From Hydrangea macrophylla (lineage: Eukaryota > Streptophyta > Magnoliopsida > Cornales > Hydrangeaceae), in contig CM066994.1 in assembly GCA_033977485.1 (NCBI GenBank), positions 84,568,871-84,632,870 of the forward strand: DNA of 64,000 nt, written 5' to 3'. Positions within the stretch are counted from its first letter, which is position 1; the number at the start of each line of letters is the position of its first letter. The translations under genes were made by a program, and so were the position numbers. Positions 21,965 through 32,109 of this stretch are shown here, one piece after another. The notes under the pieces are model-generated. The model saw only the letters and a list, made by a program, of their open reading frames with translations, had not been told where the DNA came from and did not search any database.

Positions 21965-23641
21965 TATGATTTACTGAAAAAAAATAATCAAAAGACAAAA
22001 TAAATACAGATATCAGAATTTGATAGTTTGAAATAAAAGAATCCTTAAAACTCTTATTTTAAAACAAAGTCATCGGAATATCAAAACGAAATAACAAAGC
22101 CTCCATGTGGTAGCCAATATTCGATCCTTCGATTTATCGTTGCTTGTCCGCTATGAAACTCTTGCAAAACAAGTTATGACTCCCAAACCTATTTGATCTC
22201 TTAGTTTTTGAATAATGCCCCGTGTGGGATCCCTTATCCATAGCTTAGTTAGTGTATACCATTAACAAGGATCCAATCACAATCGCCTCAAGCAGTGCCT
22301 CCGTGTGGTGGTCACCCTCTAACACGTCTGATTGATCCTATCCATAGGAAGTTCACATCTAGTAACCAATGAATTGTGTACCCTCCGTATAGAATGATCA
22401 CCCTTGGCGAGGTGACACAGAATGCACTACTCATCTTATAATAAACCATTAACAGAAGATCGTGTGTGTTATTTATAAGACCCTCTACCACTAGATTTGG
22501 AAAATAAGAATTTTTCTTTTTAGAAAAATGTTTCTACTCATTGCCCATAGACATCCAATGTCTACTAATGAGTTAAAACAATTTTTGAATTTTATTTTAG
22601 AAAACTTATTTTATTATGCATGTAATAACAACATATTAAATATTCCAATCACAAACAAGCATATAAAAACAAAAAACTAAAAAGAAACAAAGGCATTCAT
22701 ATGCCTCTATCTTCCATGGCTCTATCTTCATAGAACCTCTTTCTTGGATTGATCGCCTCCAGTTCCATCTTCATGGACAACGGCTTGCTCCTCCATCTTC
22801 ATGGATTTTCTAATTCGATTACATTGGTCCTATGCTTCTTTTGAAGCTTACAATTTATCTAGAAGTAGAAAATAATAATAAAATAAAAGGCTAGGGAAAT
22901 CGGTGCGACTTTCCTTTTCGTAGGATTGAAGTTGTAGCACCCTTTACACATACCAAAATTTAATACAACATACACCATTCTCAAACATTTAAATACAAAA
23001 TTTAAAATAATTTGGTGCCATGGGAGATAGTGGACTAATCTTGCTGCAAAAGGGTTAGTTGTACGCACATCCACGCATATGTATAACAAATATATGTAAC
23101 TATTTGAACCCCCAATTGATTCACATAGTACATAAACTCTTTATGAACTGAATTAGGACTTAGAACAGCATCTTTGTTCTCTGTCAAACTTTGATCGATC
23201 AACAAAGATTCGATCGCTTGAACCTTTGATCGATTGAACATAGTTCAATCGATTGAACTTTCAATTTTATAGAATGATTTGAAAATTTTACAAAATAATA
23301 TAAAATTAAAGTATACAATTTTAAAAACCTTTAAAACTATGAACAGAACACCTGGACAGAGAATCAATCTCAATCGATCGAACCCCATTCAATCGATCGA
23401 ATATGACAACATTCAATCGATCAAAACTAGTTCGATCGCTTGAGAACTGAGAGGTTCAAGAAATCGATCATACTTCGATCGATCAAACCCACCATGCACT
23501 AATGCAATCACAGATTTATAGTCTACTACGAGACTGCTACAGAAATAGATCTATGACGATGCAGTTTCAAAAATAGTTCTAAAATCAACATGCAAATCAA
23601 AACTAGTGTTCCAAAATGCATCTATAGATCCAAACAAGCGT
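21965..23641 (-). other. long leader of the copia element
   Basis: 1.7 kb between primer site and gag with no supported ORF. It contains a TCGATCGA-type palindrome cluster at 23185-23475 (caatcgatcgaac, ttcgatcgatcaaac). A diverged copy of this leader lies at 41610-42790. Confidence 0.7.
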
Positions 23642-23654
23642 GGTTCAGATACCA
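23642..23654 (-). other. primer binding site, initiator tRNA-Met-like
   Basis: Minus strand tggtatctgaacc, close to the canonical TGGTATCAGAGCC. It lies two bases from the LTR end at 23657. Confidence 0.75.
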
Positions 23655-24000
23655 ATTGAAGGAAAAAGAAGTTTAAAATTTAATTCAAACGCGCAGTGGA
23701 AAGATTAAGTTACAAAAACTTATTGGTATGCCCAAATCTACTACTTATAAATCTATAGATGCGTACAAGAGGGGACAAGAATTATACCTTAGTGTCTTGA
23801 ACCCAATTCTAAAATCTCTGACTTCTAACAGCCTCCACTAGATGGTCATCACCCTTATGACTCCTGCAGATGCTTCCCAGAGAGGCTAGAGATGGTGGGA
23901 TCTATAATAGGGAGAATAGAAAAGGTTTAGGAACCCTAAACAGTTTCTGCAGCTTAAGGATGTGAAAATTGACGAAATCTTTTTCCTGGATGTAGCTACT

Positions 24001-24010
24001 CTATTTATAG
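24001..24010 (-). promoter_or_regulatory. TATA box of the copia LTR
   Basis: Minus strand ctataaatag, with a TCGATCGA-type cluster 45-135 bp upstream. The second copia LTR has the degraded ctatcaatag at 55361-55371. Confidence 0.65.
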
Positions 24011-24050
24011 GTTCCTAGAACCGACCTAATATTCAAATAATTGAAGTGGC

Positions 24051-24147
24051 TTTGATCGATAACGATGTTCGATCGATTGAAAGATCGAACCTATCTTGAC
24101 TTCAATCGATCGAGACTCCTTCGATCAATCGAACCTATCTTGACAAG
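24051..24147. repeat. TCGATCGA palindrome cluster upstream of the copia TATA box
   Basis: Repeated ttcgatcgattgaaag, caatcgatcgagac and ttcgatcaatcgaacc. The second copia copy has the same at 55390-55510. Confidence 0.8.
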
Positions 24148-25114
24148 ATCCTCATGTGCCTTTTCAAGTATCCTAACAGAGCTAAGAACGGGACCTCCTA
24201 GGCTCTTTATTGTTGGCTCAGACCAAATGTTAATTACCATGATCAAACTCTTTGGTCAGCAAACTAACCAACTAATTAGTTAATGTTTACTCCACTATCA
24301 AATGATAACTGAACTTCAACACAAAAGAACATATCCGAAGCGATGTCTAGACTTGTATAGTGTACTAATGTTCCTCTACCCTCAGTATTCACAATCATAT
24401 TCATGTAGTCAGACAAACAGTTACTACCAACCTGTATCATAATTACTTCTTGTATTCCTTGAGTCCCATTTAACTCTCATGATTACCAAACATGTTGATA
24501 ACTACTTATCAACAAGACTATAATTCTCAGTAATCAACTTGGTGGCATTCTCAAAGGAATGCTTACTCTTTAATAGAGGGTAGATTCTATCTTGATAACA
24601 TATGTTCACAACCCCAGGTGTTGATCTTTTATAGACCTCACTGATTGGTAAGTCAAACCAGCCATATCCATAGTTTGTGTTCATAATCGTCTCAAGATTG
24701 AGAACACGTACCTTATACAAGTTGTGAGTTCCTATCAACTATTGATAGTCTTTAGTGTCAATAGGAAACTCAGGTCTGTCAATGCACTATAAGCAGTAGC
24801 ATATTAACTAAGAGTAATACTCTAGTGATTGAGATTAATCACTCCATCCAATGGTAGTTAATCATGCTACATTGTATACCTGATGAGATATCCAGTCTCA
24901 TCATCCACTGTGACAAGTTCTAAGTATCAAAGGATAGGAATTCGTATCTCACTTGTATGTATCTCATACGCACACGAATTGCTTACTATAATACTTAAGG
25001 ATTAACAATCATCTCATGAAAGAAACATACAAAATGAAATGCAAAGTTGATATCCATATATTAAATGTCAATGTCTCATACATAAAGTAATGGTTTGAGG
25101 GGACAAACCCAACA

Positions 25115-25540
25115 CACGAAAGTCTAAACAACTCTAAATAAGGTTTAATGTGTAACATTTGACTCCACACACACACACACAAGGATGCATGAATGAGATA
25201 CATGTGTTTAAATTGTCTTAGTGGCATAAGGAGCATGTTGACATTTTTTATGGGCTAATTGAGAATGATTTATCCTTGTAGAGCAGAGTTTTTGTGGATA
25301 AATTCACTATAAACCCTCACGAGACAACACTCGTCCACTAGGGAGAACCTAGGGGTTTAAAGGCTTGTTGCATATGCTAAATGAAATTACAATTCCTGCA
25401 AAAGTGAGTTAGGAGTTTTCTTTTTGTTTAGGTTAGTTTTTATTAGTTTATTTTGTTTTACTCAGTCGTCGTAGTATATTTACTTCTCTGTTTCTCTTCG
25501 CTTTATCGCTAGGGACTAGCAATAAGCTAGTTAGGAGTTG
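25115..25540 (+). other. 3' UTR of a plus-strand Athila-like element
   Basis: Contains aaccctcacgagacaacact followed by cgtccactagggag and cctaggggtttaaaggcttg, homologous to the 3' UTR of the complete element at 2515-2575 (opposite strand). It ends in ctagggactagcaataagct...aggagttg just before the LTR. A CA run occupies 25164-25181. The copia element inserted here cut off the rest of this element. Confidence 0.75.
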
Positions 25541-25790
25541 TGACAAGTGGATGTATTTGTAGAATATATACACACTATAACAAGAAAGCAATATAATTTG
25601 GCCTATAATTTCCCATTTTACCTGCAGATTATTTTACATTGGCAGTTTATGTAATGAGATGAATCTATGATGAATTTAATGTATTAGATGTTATTCTGTG
25701 CAGATATGCTGCGTTGTTATGAGCAGCAATAAATTACAGAAAAAGGGTAAAGTCGAAGTACAAAGGAGACATAACAAAGTTAAAAAGAGG

Positions 25791-25905
25791 ACCTCGAGTG
25801 ATCGAAGAAGGCTCGAGCAATTGAAGCTTCAAGCAATCGAAGGCTTCTCAAGCGCTTGTAGAATGTCAAAGTTCAAGCAATCGACCCTAGTTTGATAGAT
25901 CGAAC
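25791..25905. repeat. CTCGAG/CAATCGA cluster upstream of a TATA box
   Basis: Units such as acctcgagtgatcgaag, ggctcgagcaattgaag, ttcaagcaatcgaagg and ctcaagcgcttg. A second cluster with ttcgatcgatcgg and gatcgatcgag lies downstream at 26395-26520. Confidence 0.75.
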
Positions 25906-25973
25906 ATTACTTTATTAGAATTTTGCAGGCAACGCAGCAGAATGCATATTGTTAACCCTAGCTTAGGTTTTTT

Positions 25974-25982
25974 CTATAAATA
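25974..25982 (+). promoter_or_regulatory. TATA box of the Athila-like LTR
   Basis: ctataaata, 70-180 bp downstream of the palindrome cluster and about 435 nt from the LTR start. Confidence 0.6.
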
Positions 25983-27179
25983 ATCGATGTAAACACGTCC
26001 CAAAGGATGCCCACTTTTAGTTTCATCAGTTTATAGAGAGTTTTCTTATTGTTTTGTAGGTTTTTCATGATTGGATATTGATTTAGTTCAAATTTCTGCA
26101 AGTGTAATACAAATTCTCATGCACAGGTTTCATGTTGTAGTTTCTTTTACATTCTGTCTATAGTTTTGAGTAGTTATAATCTGTTTAAATCATAGGATTA
26201 CAGGTTCATAGTTTAAAATCAAAGGTTTTCATACACTTCATGTTTAAAACCAAACCAAACATAGCCTTAATGACTTCACACGTTAAAATATGTTTTTTGG
26301 AACCCAAATCATGTCTGAGTAGTCTAGTAGTTGGGAGATCACGATGAAACAGTGATCTCCAGCCTCTGTAATGCATAACAGAGAAAACCTATGTTCAATT
26401 GATCAAAGTCAGTTCGATCGATCGGACCAGAGATGTAGTCAAGCGATTGAAGTCATTTCGATCGATTAAAGGATGATGCAGGTTGATCGATCGAGAGTGC
26501 TTCGATCGATCGAACCTGTAAATTCCTAAGATCCTTTTAAGTATTCTAAGACTTTCTACTTTTAAGATTTGTTATCAAACTATCCAGGTAAGCTCAGTTT
26601 GTCAAAATAGATTTAGAACCTTAAGCCTTAAGGCTATTTTCTTCAATGTCTTTTGTAAACCTCTGTGAATTAGCACCATTCATAGTACAAGTCTAAACAA
26701 TTTTTTTTTAAATTGTCTTCTAATTATTTTAAATCATCTTTGAGGATATAGTCTCGGTCATGTAAGGACTATTGATTCTTTATCTTTAGAAAAATGCAGA
26801 ATACTAAAAAGGGATGAACTCCTTAGAGCAATAATGAAAGTGCATGGTTGATGGCTAGGTCATTGTGGATTCATGTGTTCCCAATGCCTTCCCTTTATAA
26901 AGTAAAAACCCATTTTATGATCTGCTTAGTTAACTAGTTAAATTACTAGTTTAGTTTAATTTTTTCATTATAGTACTTGTTAATTGTGGAACTCTGTGTT
27001 CTACACTTCATTTAAATTATTGATTTTTAATTTCTTTTTGAGATTAGTCTAAGTTAGTACACTATCACCTTCTCTGTGGGATTGTCATGGTCTTACCAGC
27101 TTTACTACTTGTATGATCACCTATAATTGGGTATTGTACAAGAGCGCACAAATTTATTTCGTGTCAGCGAGCAATGTCA

Positions 27180-27582
27180 CATTTACATCCTAAGTACCGA
27201 AGGGTCTTTGAGGAAGATTCTTCATTTAATTTGCTTCCTTATATTTGTGTTTGCATCAGCATTGACTAGATTTTAAGTTTGTGCATCCTTGCGATTGTCT
27301 GCATGATTCTCTAAGTTTAAACGATGCTCTAGTCTAATTCTTGAAAAGGATACGTAGATAGTTCCCCGAGAACACGACTAGCATCGGCCTTAGCTCTACT
27401 TCTTTGAACTCTGCAGTCTTATTATTTTCTTTCATTTTTTTGATTTTATCTAATTTTCTTCTGCTTTTTACAGCACTCTCGATTTTCCTAAAACCTTCGA
27501 GCATGGTCATAGGGTGCCTTCTAGCTTTGCCACTCACTTGTAGTATGCTTTGCTCTGCAAGGTCTGCAAAAAAGGGGCAAAC
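27180..27582 (+). other. 3' end of a plus-strand Tat-like element with polypurine tract
   Basis: Non-coding; the final aaaaaaggggcaaac (27568-27582) is a good polypurine tract followed at once by an LTR start TGTAAACACCC. An 85-codon open frame on the minus strand (27591-27334) has no recognisable family and is not called. The Athila-like LTR ending at 27179 was presumably inserted here. Confidence 0.6.
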
Positions 27583-27603
27583 TGTAAACACCCAATTTTG
27601 ACT
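27583..27603 (+). repeat. first 21 bp of a Tat-like LTR
   Basis: tgtaaacacccaattttgac matches the Tat-like LTR start TGTAGACACCCCGATTTTGAC (reverse complement of 18164-18184). It is then interrupted by another LTR beginning TGTAACACTGG at 27604. Confidence 0.7.
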
Positions 27604-27780
27604 TGTAACACTGGCCCATTTACCTATATTTATCTATATATGAACATAATCCCATATTTTTGTATTTATATATGATGGTAATGATCGTGTATGGATTAAC
27701 TTTGATGATTAGTTATAATGGATGTTTATTCCTTAACCTTTGAACCCTTAAAATTATAGAAGATTATGTGCAGCAGGAGC

Positions 27781-27844
27781 CCCGAGAGCTCGAGGAACCA
27801 GAGCGCTCAAGACTGGAGCACTCGAGAAGTGTGAGCGCTTGAGC
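27781..27844. repeat. GAGCGCTCGAGC palindrome cluster upstream of the TATA box
   Basis: agagctcgaggaacc, agagcgctcaag, gagcactcgagaag and gagcgcttgagc in succession. Further clusters lie downstream at 28345-28420 and 28630-28665. The inverted copy keeps them at 34285-34343, 33730-33780 and near 33500. Confidence 0.85.
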
Positions 27845-27889
27845 TAAAAATATGTGCAATGACTATTTTACCCCTGGGGTCTCAAAATT

Positions 27890-27899
27890 CTATAAATAG
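27890..27899 (+). promoter_or_regulatory. TATA box of LTR family C
   Basis: ctataaatag. The inverted LTR carries ctataaata on the minus strand at 34234-34242. Confidence 0.65.
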
Positions 27900-29054
27900 T
27901 AGACCCTCCCAGCATTTAGCACATTTTCATAAATCTGTTTATACAGAGAGCTTAAGAGAGAGGGATCCTTGGGAGTTATATACCTTCTACACAAACATAC
28001 ACATGTTCATGCCTTGCATGGCTTCCATTTCATAATCCACATACTCTCTTACACACATGCACATTCACATTTTATGCACAAAGGTTCTAGAGTTGAGAAT
28101 CAAGGTGAAGCAAGTTGATCAAACCATCATTTGGGCTTGTATGTGTAGTTCTTAAAGATCATAGCACAATTCCATATATATTTCATCATCTAGTATTTCT
28201 AGATCTTAGTAAGTATTCTTACTCACTCTAATATATGTTTTTCATAAGTTATTTAAATGATCGATGACCTTGCATATAACTTGCGTTGAAGTTATTAAGC
28301 TTATAACAATGCGGCTAAAACTGTCACAGTTCAGAATCTGTCAAACGCGAGCACTTGAGCTCACACAAGTGCTCGAGCTTACTGAACGAGCCAAGCCTAA
28401 GCACTCAAGTTCAGCAGTACTTGAAAGAATGAATTATTGCATGATAGTTTTATGTTGATCATAATATGTTGGTTGTATTATATGATATGTTAGTTGTAGC
28501 TTAAGATATACTTACTGATCATGCTTGCATGTGATTGAAGGAAGTTGTACTTTATGCTATTTGTGTCGTACTTTCTAAATGTACAACTTATATAATGAAA
28601 GAGGAAGGAATCATGTAGTTTGCAATGGTGAGCGCTCGAGCTCACCTGAGCGCTCTAGCTTACTAATTTCAAAATAATCATATTTTCTATACTAAGTAAA
28701 AGATGAATCTAGCAGGCATATACGTACGAGATACGTAAACTCCAAGAATGTCATGAGAGATACTTAAGTATAAAAATCTGTGAATAATGCGCATTAATGA
28801 CTTGTACTATGCACATTAATTGTTGACGCATAAGTTATGATAACAAGAATGTAAACGAGGCAAATCATATCCGTCGGTTTGGTTCTTGTGTCTCCTTTGG
28901 GATAGAGTAATGAGTTCTGTGATGTCATTGAGATATCACCATGGCCATATGGGCAACGCTGGCAAGAGTATTCGTGTATGATCGATTCAGTTTTCATGAA
29001 TGCCATATGGCACGTGTGGTAGTATCTTGCTGGTGCTATTGTTATCATTTGTTA

Positions 29055-29240
29055 GATGGTTAATAGGCCGTAAGGCGACGATATCAATATAAGGCCGTAA
29101 GGCAATGATGACAAGTTAACATGGTTGAATGAATAAGCTGGGGTTACCATAGGCCATAAGTCGACGATATCAAAAGAAGGCCATAAGGCGACGATGATAA
29201 GATGGTAGCCTAACGGCCGTAAGGCAACGATATTCAGGCC
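29055..29240. repeat. GGCCGTAAGGCGACGATATCAA repeats inside LTR C
   Basis: About five copies of a roughly 22-bp motif (ggccgtaaggcgacgatatc and variants) with irregular spacing. The inverted LTR has them at about 32920-33085. Confidence 0.8.
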
Positions 29241-30068
29241 AACGGCACTTGAACTGGGTGCATGCAAAGAGTCAAGTTGGAAAAAGATTGGGCGTATGGT
29301 CCAAAGATTGGATTAATGATCCAAAGTAATTCGAGTTGTAGAGATTGAACCTATGGTTCAAAGTGAAGTGTTGAGTCGATATAGATTGGACGAATTATCC
29401 AAAGTAATCATTCGGTTGATGTCAGCTGTGTTTTCAAAGTTCGAGTCAGTCGGGACATTTCCTAACTTACGTATTATGATGAGTTTAAGATTAAGCAAGA
29501 CTTAACTATAATGTTTTTAGAAAAGTATAAAAGGGAATGTTTTACTTTTAAAATAGATTAACAAGTGTTTTTTTAGCCTGTTCAATGAAGTAGGTTTACT
29601 CACTCAGCTTGTATCCAAGCTTACGACTTTTAGGTCTTGGACAATCAAATGTCCAGACCTTGCAGAGAAAGACTATCCAAAAGTGGAGGATGCCGATGAA
29701 GGCTATGACTATGCGAGCTAGCTGGCGAGAGTGGAAGACTCTTAGTTTACTTATCTTTTTTGTTCTATAGAGGCAATGCGATGCCAGACTTATTATTATG
29801 ATGTAGGGCTTCATGCCCAGGATATTGTTCTCTTTCTCTTCCTTTCCTGTGGGTTTTTAATAATGAGATTTATGACTATGATGTTGATGCTTTATACTAA
29901 GTATGCCTAGGCCACCACGCTTGTTAATGTTGCTTGTTTATTTATTTATCGTTCTATTTTATTGTGGACAATCATGACATAATCACTTGCCATGGACCTA
30001 CGGACCCAAAAGAGAAAATATTTTAAATTTTTCCTATTTTGGCTACTCTAGGGCATGAAAGGGATTTT

Positions 30069-30080
30069 TGGTATTAGAGC
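30069..30080 (+). other. primer binding site, initiator tRNA-Met-like
   Basis: tggtattagagc, close to TGGTATCAGAGC, eight bases after the LTR end. Confidence 0.75.
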
Positions 30081-30174
30081 TCTAGGTTTAGTCGTGCTCG
30101 TTAATTGTCCTACACAAATGAGCCTTAAGATACCGTACGACTATTACTGACTAAAGTTAGTTTCTTTTCAGATC

Positions 30175-31199
30175 ATGGAGCCAATGCACGTAGAGTATGA
30201 GATGGGAGGATATATCATTTATGCTGACAGAGTTGAGGCAGTTGATCCCATATCTTACCGACAGTGTATCTGGATGAGAGCCCTGGAGTAGTTGGAGGAG
30301 TACCTATGGCATTTGATGCATGTAGATGGGCTATTGTACCCAGGTAGGATTCGTATGGGGGTTAAGCACCGTACCCGTACCGTAGAGCTTATTTATATGG
30401 AGATGGGTCGGATGATATTTGACAATGAGGACTTTCATGCCACCGAGCTATAGGCTATTTTAGCTGATCCTACATAGGCACCACCTGTACCATGGCCTCT
30501 AGTGTTGGGCCTCTAGTGCCAGCACCAGCACCAGCACCACTCGCAGGGCCAGAGCCTCAGATTTAGCCAGATGTGCCCGTTTTCTGCATGAGGAGCCAAT
30601 TGTATCGTCAGCAGCTCCACTTGAGGAGAATGCTCAAGAGGATATAGATCCTGAGGATGATGACAATGAGGATCTTGAGAAGTTAGAGATAGAGCCTGAA
30701 GAGGGTGACGATGAACCTATAAAGGTCAAGGGGGATGGAGATGATGCTGGAGATGAGCATAGAAAGGTTGATGAGGGAGCATGAGGATAATCCCGATGAT
30801 GAGCCCAAGGATGAGGAGGATCATAAGGATAACCATGATGATGATCAAGAGGGAGAGGCAGAGAAGGACCCTGGTGAGGATGAGAGTGATGAGGTTAATG
30901 GAGAGGCTGATTCAACGGATGACGAGGGTGATGGTGAGGAGTTTGAGGTTGTTCAAATACCTCAGGGCTTTATTGCAGGACCCATTCCACCACAGCATGT
31001 TGTTGATGGAGGTTGGTTACCGACAGACGAGCAGGAGCCAGATGTACAGCCAGAGGATGACCCGATCGTGGAGATGGTTGACGAGTTTGACTTGTGGCTA
31101 GACTGGGTGCCACCAATGGAGATTTATGTTCCAGCTAATGAGCCACCTCTGCTCGAGTCAGATGATGAGGTCTTTTGGGGTCGGATCCCTAGGATCTAG
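30175..31199 (+). pseudogene. acidic leader ORF upstream of gag position, function unknown
   Basis: It starts at the ATG after a strong acceptor-like tttcttttcag. The N-terminal part reads MEPMHVEYEMGGYIIYADRV and is broken by TAG at 30289-30291 and further stops near 30450-30530. After frameshifts a long Asp/Glu-rich section follows (DPEDDDNEDLEKLEIEPEEG, DEEDHKDNHDDDQEGEAEKD). It ends with PQGFIAGPIPPQHVVDGGWL, DLWLDWVPPMEIYVPANEPP and DDEVFWGRIPRI before the stop at 31199. The last 154 codons are open without interruption (30735-31199). It lies where the leader precedes gag. The leader of the element at 42945-55150 keeps only the last 12 codons (DVEDFWDKIPNI-stop at 46543-46581). I recognise no family. 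Confidence 0.6.
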
Positions 31200-32109
31200 A
31201 CTCTCTTACGATAGCAGTTGATTAGGGCATGTGGCCAATTTTCTTTTGATGTACATGTATATGTTTTGAAGGTGGTGGTATATGTAGATGTGATGTAAAT
31301 ACACAAACCCTACCATGTTGGAAATGTTTTTGATTATATATATAAGCATTGGACCAAGGGGTCCAATTTATAGGCAAAAGTTGTAGGATTTGGGTGTCTT
31401 TCAATGCATAGAAACAGGGTAAAATTGTCCTTTCAGGGACCAAACAAAGTTTCTAGACAGTTTTCTTTCACAACATATGTGTATATATAGTGGGAGAAAG
31501 AAAAATCAAGCGGTGGCCAACATTGGGAGGCGGCGGCTATGGTGGGACCTTCTACCTCCTTTTCTAGCTGCCACTTGCTTTTTGCCTTTCCCTATGTATC
31601 CTCTGCTTCCCTGTCAAATTTTATGTCCACACCCCTTCTAGATTTTCTTAAAACTGGTTTTTGGCCTCTGAAATCTCCTGTTTTTGCGCCGTTGGAAAGC
31701 TGTAAGATTAAATTTCAATCTAAAAATTATCCTGGGAGTTATTTTCATAAGAATTTAACATTAATTTTGGTTCAGAAGTCTCCCAAAATTCTTGTGCTCT
31801 TTCGTTCTATTTTTCATAGTTTGCTTTCTATGCACGCCGGTTTTGAAAGATTTTCTGAATTTGAGCTACTGGATTCTTGGAATTTATGTTTGAGACCTTA
31901 ATGACCATTATCCCCAAGTTATATGCATATTTTCAAAATCAATTTTGAGGAAAACACAAATCTAACCTTAAAAGACGTACTTTGGGCTCCTAGAACACTT
32001 TTTAGAGTCCGAACTTCCGTTGTGCGGAACCAAGATACCTTCTTCGAGGCATTTTTTATCTTTGAGATCTTCAAGAGGTCATTCTCTCTAAATCCTAAGA
32101 GTGTGGTCA
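31200..32109. other. LTR-like non-coding sequence, unassigned
   Basis: It contains a possible TATA box gtatatatagtggg (31480-31492) and ggtccaatttataggc upstream. A 120-codon open frame (31539-31901) has no recognisable domain. The gag, pol and 3' end of family C are not present here, so the element was truncated. Confidence 0.4.

Larger units (their letters stand above)
18185..25114 (-). mobile_element. Ty1/copia retrotransposon, 3' part cut off by insertion
   Basis: Minus-strand element with 5' LTR (23657-25114), initiator-Met-like primer site, long leader, and gag, protease, integrase, RT and RNase H in copia order. At 18184/18185 the RNase H end is interrupted by the Tat-like LTR, so its last residues and 3' LTR lie outside the window to the left. 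All domains are decayed by stops and frameshifts, so it is inactive. Confidence 0.93.
23657..25114 (-). repeat. copia 5' LTR
   Basis: 1458 bp; on the minus strand it begins TGTTGGGTTTGTCCCC and ends CTTTTTCCTTCA. A second, interrupted copy of this LTR (42807-42944, 55151-55959, 58793-59222) confirms the body. Following bases CACGA (25115-25119) would be the target duplication; its partner lies outside the window. Confidence 0.88.
25541..27179 (+). repeat. 3' LTR of the plus-strand Athila-like element
   Basis: About 1639 bp from TGACAAGTGG to AGCAATGTCA, with the matching TGACA/TGTCA termini expected of an LTR. Near the end ttctctgtgggattgtcatg resembles the U5 of Athila-type LTRs. Boundaries come from termini and homology of the flanking 3' UTR; no second LTR is visible. 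Confidence 0.7.
27604..30060 (+). repeat. chromovirus-type LTR, plus orientation (family C)
   Basis: About 2.46 kb from TGTAACACTGGCCC to GGGCATGAAA. An inverted copy lies at 32110-34510. The end (ttttggctactctagggcat then gggatttttggtatta) parallels that of the Tekay-like element at 46400-46445, so the two families are related. A primer site follows, making this a 5' LTR. The last bases read GAAA where GACA is expected. Confidence 0.82.

Noticed and set aside
27334..27591. 85-codon Lys/Glu-rich frame on the minus strand
   Set aside because: It crosses the polypurine tract and LTR start of a plus-strand element, so it is antisense to the structure and has no domain.
31539..31901. 120-codon frame on the plus strand
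   Set aside because: No recognisable domain; it lies in LTR-like sequence just after a TATA-like site and shows no copy with the same frame.
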